Source of the DNA: Oceanospirillum linum
GTDB taxonomy: Bacteria; Pseudomonadota; Gammaproteobacteria; Pseudomonadales; Halomonadaceae
Length of the DNA stretch: 64,000 bases
Assembly (NCBI RefSeq): GCF_900182785.1
Contig: NZ_FXTS01000004.1
Location: 62,001 to 126,000, forward strand
Direction of reading: 5' to 3'
The stretch's first letter is position 1. Each line of letters begins with the position of its first letter. Shown here piece by piece: positions 52,040-61,444 of this stretch. The translations under genes were made by a program, and so were the position numbers. The notes under the pieces were generated by a model, which saw only the letters and a list, made by a program, of their open reading frames with translations, did not search any database and had not been told where the DNA came from.

Positions 52040-52834
52040 ATGCATCCAATGGTTCAATTGGCGCTGCGCACTGCGCGTAGTGCTGTGCAAAATTTTCAGC
52101 GTATCAACGAGCGTCTTGAATTTGCTCGTGAAGACAACAAAATCGAACAACTCCTTGATGATACAGCCCGCTCTGTAGAAGGCTACATCATCAATCAACT
52201 GCGTCGAGCTCATCCCGAACACAGCTTCAAAGGCCAATATGAACGGCTAAGCTCCGGTGAAGGAGAGGGAAAAGACGTACTTTGGAATGTACAGCCGACT
52301 CACGGATGGAACAACCTGGCTCGCTCTATCCCTCAGAGTGCGGTCTCTATCAGTATTGAAATCAAAGAAAAAATTGAGCACGTGGTTGTTATCAACCCGT
52401 TTACCGGTGATGAGTTCTACGCATCCCGTGGACGCGGTGCTCAGTTAAATGGCCGCCGTATGCGCGCCAGCAACCAGCGCTCCCTTGATGCCGGAAAATA
52501 CGCACTACCTCTTCCGGGTCTGAGCACGCGCGCACGCAATTTCCCTATTTACATGGCGATGACACAACAGCTGGGCCAGGTAGCTGAAAGCTTCCACGCC
52601 AGTGGCTGTGTCTTACTTGACCTGCTAAGCACTGTGTCCGGCCACACTGATGCCTGTGTTGCCTTTGGTGCTAAAGATCAGGAGATGCGCATCGCAGCCG
52701 TCTTCGCAAAAGAAGCAGGCTCACTCATTGGAGCCATTGACGGCAGCCCTAACCTGCCGCAGGATGGTAACCTTATCGTTGCCAATCCTAAGATGTATAA
52801 GGTTCTGTTGCAGATTACTAAAGCACACCTGTAA
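52040..52834 (+). CDS. suhB: SuhB/inositol-monophosphatase-family protein with a degenerate active site
   Basis: The 264-residue product aligns along its length with SuhB: MHPMVQLALRTARSAV, DVLWNVQPTHGWNN, HVVVINPFTGDEFYASRGRGAQLNGRRMRAS and IVANPKMYK. The phosphatase motif DPLDGTTNF, however, reads QPTHGWNNL, so both metal-binding aspartates are lost. The later WDxAAG reads QEMRIA. The upstream glutamate seems kept. I infer that it cannot act as a phosphatase. SuhB in Escherichia coli also has a non-catalytic role in rRNA antitermination, and this gene could be limited to that. Its position beside trmJ is conserved. Confidence 0.85.
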   Translation: MHPMVQLALRTARSAVQNFQRINERLEFAREDNKIEQLLDDTARSVEGYIINQLRRAHPEHSFKGQYERLSSGEGEGKDVLWNVQPTHGWNNLARSIPQSAVSISIEIKEKIEHVVVINPFTGDEFYASRGRGAQLNGRRMRASNQRSLDAGKYALPLPGLSTRARNFPIYMAMTQQLGQVAESFHASGCVLLDLLSTVSGHTDACVAFGAKDQEMRIAAVFAKEAGSLIGAIDGSPNLPQDGNLIVANPKMYKVLLQITKAHL

Positions 52835-52877
52835 CCGCACTCTCATCACGGTTTAGCTTTCTTTCTCTACGAAAGCC

Positions 52878-52911
52878 AACGCCCCGGCCTGATAAGGCCG
52901 GGGCGTTTTTT
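52878..52911 (+). terminator. Rho-independent terminator after suhB
   Basis: A perfect GC-rich stem (AACGCCCCGGCC/GGCCGGGGCGTT) with a 6-base loop is followed by a T-run. Confidence 0.95.
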
Positions 52912-52986
52912 ATTGCCCTGCATTCTATTGAGCTATTGAGGAAAACTTCTCCTCCGGGAAAACCTCACTCATTGCACAGAAACCAA

Positions 52987-53026
52987 AAAACCGGCCACTT
53001 CACTCATTTAAGAAAAGTGCCGGCTT
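52987..53026 (-). terminator. Rho-independent terminator after secF
   Basis: An inverted repeat (AACCGGC-CACTT/AAGTG-CCGGCTT, one bulge) with a 15-base loop lies downstream of secF. Six T residues follow on the minus strand. Confidence 0.85.
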
Positions 53027-53055
53027 ACAAAACAAAGACCCGGAAGCGGTGCTAG

Positions 53056-53979
53056 CTAAGGGCGATCATCCTCAACTTCACCTTCTTTCTCCGGCGCCAT
53101 GAGATCTTCGCGGTCAACCTTCAAGGCCAGCAGTACATTCGCCGCGACATAGATCGATGAGTAGGTACCGACCAGCACGCCAGCGAGTAAAGCGATGGCA
53201 AAATTGTGGATCAACTCACCACCAAAGAAAAAGAGTGCAAGCAGCACTAACAAGGTAGTCAAAGAGGTGATCAGGGTACGGCCTAGCGTCTGATTCAGAG
53301 AAACATTGACGATATCCTCCGGTGTGCCCGTACGCAAACGGCGGAAATTCTCACGAATACGATCCGAAACCACAATCGTATCATTCAGGGAATAACCAAT
53401 TACAGCCAGGACAGCAGCCAGAACAGTCAGGTCAAAATCCAGCTGAAGAATAGAAAACAATCCCAGCATAATGATCACATCATGCGCCAGCGCCGTAACC
53501 GAAGCGACAGAGAACTTCAGCTGGAAACGAAACGCAACGTAAACCATTACCAGTCCCAGCGCCAACAACATGCCAAGACCGCCCTGATCGCGTAGCTCTT
53601 CACCCACCTGCGCACCAACAAACTCTGCACGCTTCAGCTCCACATCGTAAGATGAATTGCTTTGAATAGCGGCCAGAACATCATTCCCGACAGTAGGGGA
53701 GAAACCCTGCGCCAGCCTGACCAAAATATCCAGATCGCTACCGAAGTTCTGTACGGTAACATCCTCAAAGCCAGCATTTTCCAGCTCACTGCGCAGATCA
53801 TTCAGTACAGGCGGTTGCTGAAAGCTGACTTCCACCAATGTACCACCAGTAAAGTCCAAGCCCAGTTTGAGTTGATTTACTGCCAACGATGCCAACGACA
53901 GCAGCACCAGTGCAACAGAGATAAATCCAGCAATTTTACGCTTGGCCATAAAATCGATGGAGCGATTGATCCGTGACAT
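53056..53979 (-). CDS. secF: Protein translocase subunit SecF
   Basis: SecF works with SecD to pull proteins across the inner membrane using proton motive force. The 307-residue protein has six membrane segments. The SecD/SecF motif GLDFTGGTLVEVSF is in the first periplasmic part, and VIGYSLNDTIVVSDRIRENFR is in helix 4-5. The C-terminal tail is acidic. I use the ATG at 53979, seven bases after GGGA, rather than a GTG at 53991. It follows secD. Confidence 0.95.
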   Translation of the reverse strand: MSRINRSIDFMAKRKIAGFISVALVLLSLASLAVNQLKLGLDFTGGTLVEVSFQQPPVLNDLRSELENAGFEDVTVQNFGSDLDILVRLAQGFSPTVGNDVLAAIQSNSSYDVELKRAEFVGAQVGEELRDQGGLGMLLALGLVMVYVAFRFQLKFSVASVTALAHDVIIMLGLFSILQLDFDLTVLAAVLAVIGYSLNDTIVVSDRIRENFRRLRTGTPEDIVNVSLNQTLGRTLITSLTTLLVLLALFFFGGELIHNFAIALLAGVLVGTYSSIYVAANVLLALKVDREDLMAPEKEGEVEDDRP

Positions 53980-54076
53980 ACGTATTCCCACTTTATAGGG
54001 TTTTCCACTTTATCAGGCGGCGAATACCGCCCGACACGATCAGAGACTTCTGATACAACAAAAGACGCTCAAATCG

Positions 54077-55927
54077 TCAGATCGATAACTTTTTCACCTG
54101 GCGGCCACCATAAACAATATTCACCAGCGCACGGGTCACCATAATTGCGGTAAACATAGAGGTGATGATCCCCAGTGACAGCGTCACTGCAAAGCCTTTA
54201 ACCGGGCCAGTCCCGACGGCAAACAGAATGACCGCTACCAGTAGCGTTGTCAGATTGGCATCAAAAATGGTGACAAAGGCACGCTCAAAACCTGCATGAA
54301 TCGCCATCTGAGGCGAGGCGCCATTCTGCATCTCTTCTTTAATACGTGAGAAGATCAACACATTAGCATCCACAGCCATCCCGAGAGTCAGGACGATACC
54401 TGCAATACCCGGCAAGGTCAGCGTAGCAGACATCAACGACATCAGGGCAGCCAATAAAACCAGGTTCGCCGTTAACGCCACATTAGCGATAAGACCAAAT
54501 ACCCGATAGAACGCCAGCATAAAGATTACAACCATCGCCATACCAATCTGGACAGAAGTAACCCCTAACTCGATATTTTCTTTACCCAGGCTCGGGCCGA
54601 TAGTGCGTTCTTCGACAAAGTAGATAGGCGCTGCCAAAGAACCCGCACGCAGCAGCAGTGCCAGCTCAGAGGATTCACTGGGTGAGTCCAGACCGGTAAT
54701 ACGGAAGCTGTTACCCAGTGCGCTCTGAATAGTCGCAAGCGAGATAATATGCTTTTCAACAAAAGGCACACGTTTCTCGATCCTTTCGCCCTCGGCCTCA
54801 ACGATATGCGTCTTAACCTTATGCTCCACAAACAACACAGCCATACGGCGACGGATGTTGTTACGGGTTGCACGATTCATCAGCTTACCGCCCTGGGTAT
54901 CCAGATCGATATTTACCTGAGGACGACCGTTCTCATCAAAAGCAGACTGCGCATTAGAAACACTGTTACCTGTGATAATGATGTCACGCTCAAGTGTTGC
55001 CCGACGGGCCTCATTATCACGGAACGGATACTCTTCGGTATCGAGAACGCCAGCATCTGAACTCGCTTCCAGACGAAATTCAAGATTCGCGGTTGCCCCC
55101 AGAATACGTTTGGCTGCAGCGGTGTCCTGAACACCCGGCAACTCAATCACAATACGGTTACGCCCCTGGCGCTGAACCAGAGGCTCAGAGACACCCAGCT
55201 CATTCACACGATTACGCAGCGTTGTTAAGTTCTGTTTAACAGCATAATCTTCAATATCACGGGCTGCTTGCTCCGACAATGTCAGGTCAAGAAACAGATC
55301 ATCGCCTTCCGAGCGCTCTGTCTGAACAAAATCAACAAACTCTTTTCGCAAAAGAGATTTTGCTTTATCCAGGTACTCGTCATTAGTAAAACGAATACTG
55401 ATCACACCCTCATCACGGGTGATACGGCGATAACGCAAACGCTCACTACGCAGCAAGGTTTTCATTTCGCTGATATAAACTTCATTACGCTGAGCCAGTG
55501 CTTCTTTCATATCCACTTCCATCAGGAAGTGCACACCACCGCGCAGATCCAGCCCAAGTTTCATAGGGCCAGCCCCCAGATCCATCAGCCATTGCGGTGT
55601 GGTCGGGGCAAGATTCAAAGCAACAACAAAGTCCTGACCCAGAGTACCCTGAATCAAAGTCTTCGCTTTCAGCTGATCTTCATCATGTTTAAAACGAATG
55701 ATACCGTTATTGTTCTCAATCTCTTCACCAAAGTATTCGATACCCGCTTTATCAAGAGCACGGGTAACCTGGCTAAGATGTCGTTCGCTAACCTGTACTG
55801 AGCCGCGTTGGGGCGTCAGCTGCACTGCAGGATCATCCGGATACAGGTTTGGCAACGCGTAAACAACGCCCATTGCCACAACCACAAGAATCAGCAGATA
55901 TTTCCAGAGAGGATATTTATTGATCAT
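54077..55927 (-). CDS. secD: Protein translocase subunit SecD
   Basis: SecD is the larger partner of SecF. The 616-residue protein starts with a membrane helix (LWKYLLILVVVAMGVVYALPNLY). It has a large periplasmic region with GLDLRGGVHFLMEVD. Five C-terminal helices include ATLTLPGIAGIVLTLGMAVDANVLIFSRIKEE. Its place after yajC is the usual one. Confidence 0.96.
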   Translation of the reverse strand: MINKYPLWKYLLILVVVAMGVVYALPNLYPDDPAVQLTPQRGSVQVSERHLSQVTRALDKAGIEYFGEEIENNNGIIRFKHDEDQLKAKTLIQGTLGQDFVVALNLAPTTPQWLMDLGAGPMKLGLDLRGGVHFLMEVDMKEALAQRNEVYISEMKTLLRSERLRYRRITRDEGVISIRFTNDEYLDKAKSLLRKEFVDFVQTERSEGDDLFLDLTLSEQAARDIEDYAVKQNLTTLRNRVNELGVSEPLVQRQGRNRIVIELPGVQDTAAAKRILGATANLEFRLEASSDAGVLDTEEYPFRDNEARRATLERDIIITGNSVSNAQSAFDENGRPQVNIDLDTQGGKLMNRATRNNIRRRMAVLFVEHKVKTHIVEAEGERIEKRVPFVEKHIISLATIQSALGNSFRITGLDSPSESSELALLLRAGSLAAPIYFVEERTIGPSLGKENIELGVTSVQIGMAMVVIFMLAFYRVFGLIANVALTANLVLLAALMSLMSATLTLPGIAGIVLTLGMAVDANVLIFSRIKEEMQNGASPQMAIHAGFERAFVTIFDANLTTLLVAVILFAVGTGPVKGFAVTLSLGIITSMFTAIMVTRALVNIVYGGRQVKKLSI

Positions 55928-56002
55928 GAGCTGTTACGTTCCTTAAAACACCCGCTCGCAAAACCAACACTGCCGGCAAATGCCGGCAGTATCTGGATCT
56001 AC

Positions 56003-56332
56003 TTAGATGGACTTGATGGTGCCTTTAGGCAATACCGCTACGACAGAGGCTTTCTGTACGTTAACTTCGGTGCCTTCTGCGATTTCCATCACAACAAACT
56101 CATCAGCGACTTTTGTGATACGGCCCACCAGGCCACCACCAACAACAACTTCATCACCTTTTGAGATACCTGCTACCAGTTCACGATGCTCTTTGGCACG
56201 CTTACTTTGCGGACGCCATAACATAAAGTAGAAAATGACAACAAAACCGACCAGAAGGAAAATCTGGCTCATTGCGCTTGGATCAGCGGCTGCGCCACCT
56301 TCAGCAAAAGCTGGAGAGATAAAAAAGCTCAT
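56003..56332 (-). CDS. yajC: Sec translocon accessory protein YajC
   Basis: YajC forms part of the SecDF-YajC complex. The 109-residue protein has one membrane helix (IFLLVGFVVIFYFMLWRPQSKRAKEH) and a cytoplasmic beta-rich domain (GDEVVVGGGLVGRITKVADEFVVMEIAEGTEVNVQK). The tgt-yajC-secD-secF order is canonical. Confidence 0.95.
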   Translation of the reverse strand: MSFFISPAFAEGGAAADPSAMSQIFLLVGFVVIFYFMLWRPQSKRAKEHRELVAGISKGDEVVVGGGLVGRITKVADEFVVMEIAEGTEVNVQKASVVAVLPKGTIKSI

Positions 56333-56636
56333 TGATGAGTCCTCTATTATTTTTTCAAATGTTTAGAATTGCTAACGTTCAGATTACTAACGTTTTCAAA
56401 CTGTTTACAGGCAACTGACTGGTAATATCCACATACTTGCAAGAGATGCGGTCAATTTCAGCAATTACAAGGGAATGCCCTTACCACCGCTACGGGCCGC
56501 ATGCCGGGTATACCAAACTGCGACCTTGCCAGATGAAATACCAACATAGCTAATATAAAGTACCAACATATGGCTCAACCGGTATCGGACACGACACTTG
56601 ACGACGAGTTCCTGCAGACTTGCCGTCACCAGAGAA
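56333..56636 (-). other. yajC-tgt intergenic gap
   Basis: This 304-base stretch has no convincing gene. On the minus strand TTGAAA at 56395-56400 followed by a TAGCAA-like hexamer is a weak yajC promoter candidate. Two short direct repeats occur: CTAACGTT (twice near 56373-56392) and TACCAACATA (twice near 56540-56571). No strong terminator was seen after tgt. Confidence 0.35.
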
Positions 56637-57755
56637 TTACTCTGCTAATTCAGGTACTTCCCGCCCCAAACGGGCATAGAAGTCACTGACAAAGTCGTCC
56701 AATTTACCCTGTTCAATAGCATCGCGCAAACCGGCCATCAGGCGCTGATAATAGCGAAGGTTATGGATCGTATTCAGCTGAGCGCCCAACATCTCCTTAC
56801 ACTTATCCAGGTGATGCAGATAGCTACGGCTAAAATTCTGACAGGTGTAACAATCACACTCTTTTTCCAGCGGGCCATCATCGTGACGGTGCACCGCATT
56901 ACGAATCTTGATCACACCATCTGCAGTAAACAGATGGCCATTGCGGGCATTACGGGTTGGCATTACGCAATCAAACATATCCACACCCCGGCGCACACCT
57001 TCCACCAGATCTTCCGGCTTACCAACACCCATCAGATAGCGTGGGCGATCTTCCGGCATCATCGCCGGCAGGTAGTCCAGTACCTGGATCATTTCATCTT
57101 TTGGCTCACCAACCGACAGCCCACCAATGGCGTAACCATCAAAGCCGATGTCCGTTAAACCTTTCAGAGAAACATCACGTAAGTCTTTAAACATGCCACC
57201 CTGAATAATCCCAAACAATGCGGAAGGGTTATCGCCATGGGCATCCTTAGAGCGTTTCGCCCAGCGCAGTGACATCTCCATGGATTCTTTAGCCTCTTTG
57301 TGAGTCGCCGGGTATGGCGTACACTCATCAAAGATCATCACAACATCAGACCCCAGATCCCGCTGCACCTGCATGGAACGCTCAGGATCGATAAAAACTT
57401 TCTCACCATTGACCGGTGAGCGGAATTCCACGCCCTTCTCCGTAATCTTACGCATCGCACCTAAACTGAATACCTGAAAACCGCCGGAATCCGTCAGGAT
57501 TGGCCCCTTCCACTGGATAAAGTCATGCAGGTCACCATGCTTTTTCACCACTTCGGTGCCCGGGCGCAGCATCAGGTGAAAAGTATTACCCAAAATAATC
57601 TCAGCACCGATCTCTTCTATATCACGGGGCAACATACCTTTCACTGTGCCATAGGTGCCTACCGGCATAAATGCGGGAGTCTGAACCTTACCGCGCGGAA
57701 AAGTCAGTTCGCCACGGCGCGCCTTGCCGTCAGTAGCTTTCAGCTCGTATTTCAT
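56637..57755 (-). CDS. tgt: tRNA-guanine transglycosylase
   Basis: Tgt swaps guanine 34 for preQ1 in queuosine tRNAs. The 372-residue TIM-barrel enzyme shows GPILTDSGGFQVFSLG with the catalytic region, ALFGIIQGGM, FDGYAIGGLSVGEP, VDMFDCVMPTRNARNG and the zinc site CDCYTCQNFSRSYLHHL. I use the ATG at 57755 (MKYELKATDG), matching the usual start. In-frame ATGs at 57773 and 57800 are possible. The next gene upstream, queA, acts in the following step. Confidence 0.95.
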   Translation of the reverse strand: MKYELKATDGKARRGELTFPRGKVQTPAFMPVGTYGTVKGMLPRDIEEIGAEIILGNTFHLMLRPGTEVVKKHGDLHDFIQWKGPILTDSGGFQVFSLGAMRKITEKGVEFRSPVNGEKVFIDPERSMQVQRDLGSDVVMIFDECTPYPATHKEAKESMEMSLRWAKRSKDAHGDNPSALFGIIQGGMFKDLRDVSLKGLTDIGFDGYAIGGLSVGEPKDEMIQVLDYLPAMMPEDRPRYLMGVGKPEDLVEGVRRGVDMFDCVMPTRNARNGHLFTADGVIKIRNAVHRHDDGPLEKECDCYTCQNFSRSYLHHLDKCKEMLGAQLNTIHNLRYYQRLMAGLRDAIEQGKLDDFVSDFYARLGREVPELAE

Positions 57756-57923
57756 AAAACATTCGCGGGACATAAAAAATCCAAGGGGCGTCACGCCCAT
57801 CTGTTACTGGGTGTCCGGCTGGTTTTAAACACCAACCGCAAAGCGCTGGCTTAGCTGCTATGTCACCTCGCAGAAAGCCAGTCGCAGCTAAAATTTGCTA
57901 CGCAACACAATCAACCTTACCGC

Positions 57924-58991
57924 TTAAGCAGCACTTGGCGGCAGATCGGGCTGAGTATTTTGAGAAATAAACATAGCATCGCCATAACTAAAAAAACGAT
58001 ACTCCTGTTCCACAGCTTCTTTATAAGCCTGCATCATAGTGCTATAGCCAGCTAAGGCACTGACCAGCATCAAAAGCGTGGATTCCGGCAAATGAAAGTT
58101 CGTCAGCAGTGAATCAACCACCTGAAAACGATAACCCGGATAAATAAAAATATTAGTATCAGTCTGAACCGGCTCAATCTCACCGGGTATACTGCTTAAC
58201 TTCGCTGCAGTTTCCAGGCAACGGACACTGGTTGTGCCCACAGCAATCACTCGATTACCACGCGCCTTAGTCTCTTTAACCTGCTGGCAAACAGCAGCAC
58301 TCACCTGCACAAATTCCGAGTGCATGTGATGTTCGAAAATATTGTCAGCCTTTACCGGCTGAAACGTACCGGCACCAACGTGTAGTGTCACAAAGGCCGT
58401 TTTGACCCCTTTATCTGCCAGAGACTGCAGTAACGCTTCATCAAAGTGTAAACCAGCCGTTGGGGCTGCCACAGCTCCAGCATTTTTGCCATAAACCGTC
58501 TGATAACGTTCACGGTCTTCCAGCTCATCTTCCCGGTCTATATAAGGAGGCAACGGCATATGACCAATTTTCTCCAACAGCTCCAGTAGATCAGCCTGCG
58601 GATCAAATTGAATCTCAAACAAAGCATCCTGGCGACCCAGCACTTCAACCTCAGAGTCATCCTGCAGAATCAGTTTTGCTCCCGCTTTGGGCGAACGACT
58701 GGATCTTATATGCGCCAACGCCCTGTTATCTTCCTGCAGGCGCTCCAGCAGAATTTCTATTTTTCCACCGGACTCCTTACGACCAAACAAGCGCGCCGGT
58801 ATCACACGGGTATCATTAAACACCATGAGATCTCCCGGCTGAACCAGATCCAGAATATCGGTAAACTGACCATGGCTTAGGACACCGGACTCACCATCAA
58901 CCTGTAGTAAACGACTGGCAGTGCGTTCTTTTGTGGGGTAACGGGCGATCAGGGATTCGGGCAGATTAAAAGTAAAATCAGTTCGTAGCAT
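57924..58991 (-). CDS. queA: S-adenosylmethionine:tRNA ribosyltransferase-isomerase
   Basis: QueA adds the epoxycyclopentanediol ring precursor to preQ1-tRNA in queuosine synthesis. The 355-residue product starts MLRTDFTFNLPESLIARYPT and has GDLMVFNDTRVIPARLFG, AVAAPTAGLHFDEALL, VTLHVGAGTFQPVKAD and TNFHLPESTLLMLVSALAG. It lies upstream of tgt on the same strand and divergent from the tRNA-Leu gene. Confidence 0.95.
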   Translation of the reverse strand: MLRTDFTFNLPESLIARYPTKERTASRLLQVDGESGVLSHGQFTDILDLVQPGDLMVFNDTRVIPARLFGRKESGGKIEILLERLQEDNRALAHIRSSRSPKAGAKLILQDDSEVEVLGRQDALFEIQFDPQADLLELLEKIGHMPLPPYIDREDELEDRERYQTVYGKNAGAVAAPTAGLHFDEALLQSLADKGVKTAFVTLHVGAGTFQPVKADNIFEHHMHSEFVQVSAAVCQQVKETKARGNRVIAVGTTSVRCLETAAKLSSIPGEIEPVQTDTNIFIYPGYRFQVVDSLLTNFHLPESTLLMLVSALAGYSTMMQAYKEAVEQEYRFFSYGDAMFISQNTQPDLPPSAA

Positions 58992-59058
58992 TGGGAGTCT
59001 TAGGTTATCTGCAGGGAAAAGAAGACAGGAATATTATCGGAAACTAGCAATGAAGTCA

Positions 59059-59086
59059 TTGACGGCGCAGGAGATTCTTTTATAAT
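59059..59086 (+). promoter_or_regulatory. Promoter of tRNA-Leu
   Basis: TTGACG at 59059-59064 and a perfect TATAAT at 59081-59086 are separated by 16 bases. A GCGC-rich stretch follows the -10. It is placed about 60 bases before the mature tRNA 5' end. Confidence 0.8.
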
Positions 59087-59146
59087 GCGCCTCACGTTTG
59101 TACAGATACTTCTACACACGAGTGTGTCACCTGTATTACAAACTGT

Positions 59147-59231
59147 GCCAGTGTGGTGAAATTGGTAGACACGTCGGATTCAAAATCCGATTCCTTCGGG
59201 AGTGCCGGTTCGATTCCGGCCACTGGTACCA
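59147..59231 (+). tRNA. tRNA-Leu (anticodon CAA)
   Basis: The 85-nucleotide gene has an acceptor stem GCCAGTG/CACTGGT (one G-T pair) and a D arm with GGTAGACAC. The anticodon loop TTCAAAA has CAA at 59181-59183, inside a TCGGA/TCCGA stem. The long variable arm GATTCCTTCGGGAGT is typical of leucine tRNAs. The T arm is GCCGG-TTCGATT-CCGGC, and CCA is encoded. It is the apparent integration target of the island that follows. Confidence 0.96.
59177..59220 (+). repeat. Left attachment-site repeat inside tRNA-Leu (attL)
   Basis: This 44-base stretch of the tRNA 3' half (from the anticodon loop to the T stem) is repeated at 63808-63851 with one mismatch (A at 59183, G at 63814). It marks the left end of the island. 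Confidence 0.85.
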
Positions 59232-59244
59232 CTTATTCTTTCAA

Positions 59245-59280
59245 CAAAAGCTCACAGAGATGTGGGCTTTTGTTGTTTTT
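59245..59280 (+). terminator. Rho-independent terminator after tRNA-Leu
   Basis: A 12-base stem (CAAAAGCTCACA/TGTGGGCTTTTG, one G-T pair) with a 4-base loop is followed by TTGTTTTT. It lies 14 bases after the tRNA. Confidence 0.85.
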
Positions 59281-59664
59281 ACCTCTCATAAATGCTCTCT
59301 CCCTGATCTCCTGTCTATTTCCGGGTCATCTGTGCCTTTTTTGTGCGCATTGATATCCTTAAATCCGGTACTAATATCCAGAACTCTCAAAGACTTAACT
59401 CATCAACACAGCATTGCCAGCAGACCGGAAACTCCGGTTTTCCGGGTCGTCTCCGTGTCGTTTCCTGATTTTTAGGGTGTACCGAAGCTGAATGCGTCAA
59501 CTTGCATTAGCAATAAGAAGTGTTAATAAGTTAGAATTAAACTGGTAATTTTAAGGTGAGACATGGAAGGTCGAACTCTTCTTACAAAGGGACTAAATCA
59601 CTCCCCCTCTATAGAAGTTCGCTTTCCCTTGCTGGCATCGTGTTTATGACATCAGGGCTGAACA
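59281..59664. other. Non-coding left part of the island
   Basis: No recognisable gene was seen in these 384 bases. There is a short inverted repeat, CCGGAAA...TTTCCGG, near 59427-59447. T-rich and A-rich stretches lie just before the M48 peptidase start. It may hold decayed sequence. Confidence 0.4.
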
Positions 59665-61374
59665 ATGGATAGTGACAAACGCTTTACAAAGATCTCTTCA
59701 GGTATTGTTTCCGACAATCAAACTGGTCTGCAGTGGACAACATTTGTTATCGGCCAAAAGAAAAATGAGTCAGGTGTCTTTTCTGGTGATGCAAAAGCCT
59801 TCTCTTGGCGGCAACTTAATGCACTACTTAAAAAGCTCAATACCGAAAAAGGATATGCAGGCTACCAAGACTGGCGTATTCCCTCTGCTAAAGAAGTTCA
59901 AGAACTGTTTACAGCGGACTGTAACTCGGAGGTAATCTCTAGTGATGATGATTCAGTATTCTGGACGTCCACCCGTGACAGCGAAGGCATGGCCTTCTCC
60001 GCCCAAAAGTCTTTGGTAAGAATTCAAAGTATGCCGTCTACGGAAAAGTTAGCCGTTAGACTCGTCAGGTTGCAGCAAAGTAAAACTGCAGATTCAAATA
60101 ATGTTAGGATTCCGCAAGTTGAAGGGACAGATGTTATTTCGAGTCTAAAGAGCAATGTAAATCAGGCTATCAAACAAACGGCAGTTGATGCAGAAGCACT
60201 TCGCGATAGAGGAGTCGCGAAGTTTAAAGAAGCAGGGCTGGATCAAAAGTTACAGAAGGCTCGGGATAAGGTCGATGAGTTAGCCCCTAAAGGGCAGAAA
60301 ATCCTTAAAGACAAGATCGCACAGCTTACAGAGGATACCGAGGAACAATCAGGGTTTCTTGCGCGATACGATAAAAAAACGAAGCGGATACTTTACTTAT
60401 ATCTCGCGATGGTTTTCCTGTCTGGTTTCTTCTTTATCTATATCTTACAGATCATCCTCTACATCATAAGCTTGTTCAGTGACAGTTCTCAGGGCATGAG
60501 TTTCTTCGGCACAGTATTCCCCTTCTTTGACTGGGAATACTACAAAGCCTCGTATTACACGACCCTGTTCCTAACACCTGTCATCCTGCTTGGTTCTCTT
60601 TTTGCTTGGTTCCGTAACTCAAACGGTCGTGCTGTAGCAAAAGCCTTTAATGGCAAGGAGTTAATACCAGGTCACATCAAGAACAAGAAGCTCCAAAAAC
60701 TTGATCTGATGGTTGAGAAAATGGCAAAGCAGGCCAATATACGAAAACCCGCTGTGTTCATCATTAAAGACTCTTCAGTAAATGCCTTTGCAGCAGGGAA
60801 GTCTGAAGATGACTCTATCATTGGTGTTACAACAGGACTGCTTCAACGATTTGATCAGCAAGAAATTCAAGCTGTCGTTGCCCATGAGTTCGGTCATATC
60901 ATCAACAAAGACGTCAAAATTAGTATGCTTGCTATGGCTGCCGTATTTGGCTTTTCATCAATCGCTGTTGTTGCCTTAGCAATTTGGATGTCTCGTAACC
61001 TATTATCCGATGGCAGTACACAAGCCCGAGCACAACTTGCATTATGGTTTGGGGTGCTAGCACTTCTTGTTCTTCTAGTGGGAGGCATCATGGCTCTCTG
61101 TGGGTTCTTAATGCAGAAAGCAATTTCTAGGCAGCGTGAATTTTTTGCAGATGCAGAGTCTGTAAAGCTTACAGGGTCGAATAAGGGCTTAATATCAGCA
61201 TTAGAGAAAATAAGGGATAACACCTACCCAACAGCAGTCGAAAATAAGATGAGCCTACAGTTTTCACATGCCTTCATTTTCGGCAGTAAGATTTTCAATC
61301 TGCTTGATACTCACCCTCCGCTTGATGAGCGAATTGAAAGGCTCAAGTCTGAAGATGCCCAAAACGACTTATAG
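59665..61374 (+). CDS. Membrane M48 metallopeptidase with an N-terminal DUF1566/Lcl-like domain
   Basis: The 569-residue product has three parts. Residues about 8-135 resemble DUF1566 (GLQW..., GYAGYQDWRIPSAKEVQELF, VFWTSTRD). Residues about 150-230 form a charged helical linker. From about 235 on it is an HtpX-type M48 peptidase with several membrane helices, the zinc motif HEFGH at 407-411 and the third-ligand region REFFADAESVKLTG near 491. It ends DTHPPLDERIERLKS, typical of M48. HtpX relatives degrade damaged membrane proteins. The added DUF1566 domain, often surface-located or ligand-binding, is unusual here. The gene is in the island, just after the tRNA. Confidence 0.85.
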   Translation: MDSDKRFTKISSGIVSDNQTGLQWTTFVIGQKKNESGVFSGDAKAFSWRQLNALLKKLNTEKGYAGYQDWRIPSAKEVQELFTADCNSEVISSDDDSVFWTSTRDSEGMAFSAQKSLVRIQSMPSTEKLAVRLVRLQQSKTADSNNVRIPQVEGTDVISSLKSNVNQAIKQTAVDAEALRDRGVAKFKEAGLDQKLQKARDKVDELAPKGQKILKDKIAQLTEDTEEQSGFLARYDKKTKRILYLYLAMVFLSGFFFIYILQIILYIISLFSDSSQGMSFFGTVFPFFDWEYYKASYYTTLFLTPVILLGSLFAWFRNSNGRAVAKAFNGKELIPGHIKNKKLQKLDLMVEKMAKQANIRKPAVFIIKDSSVNAFAAGKSEDDSIIGVTTGLLQRFDQQEIQAVVAHEFGHIINKDVKISMLAMAAVFGFSSIAVVALAIWMSRNLLSDGSTQARAQLALWFGVLALLVLLVGGIMALCGFLMQKAISRQREFFADAESVKLTGSNKGLISALEKIRDNTYPTAVENKMSLQFSHAFIFGSKIFNLLDTHPPLDERIERLKSEDAQNDL

Positions 61375-61444
61375 ATAATCCCGTAACTAACCGCTTTTCA
61401 AACATACATTATTTCTCTGATATCCATTCTGTCGGAGAAGGAGT

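Noticed and set aside
54749..55801. Several plus-strand frames of 80-180 codons opposite secD
   Set aside because: They are antisense shadows of secD with no ribosome sites or motifs.
59098..59475. 125-codon frame running across the tRNA-Leu gene
   Set aside because: It reads through the tRNA and its terminator, so it is a chance frame.
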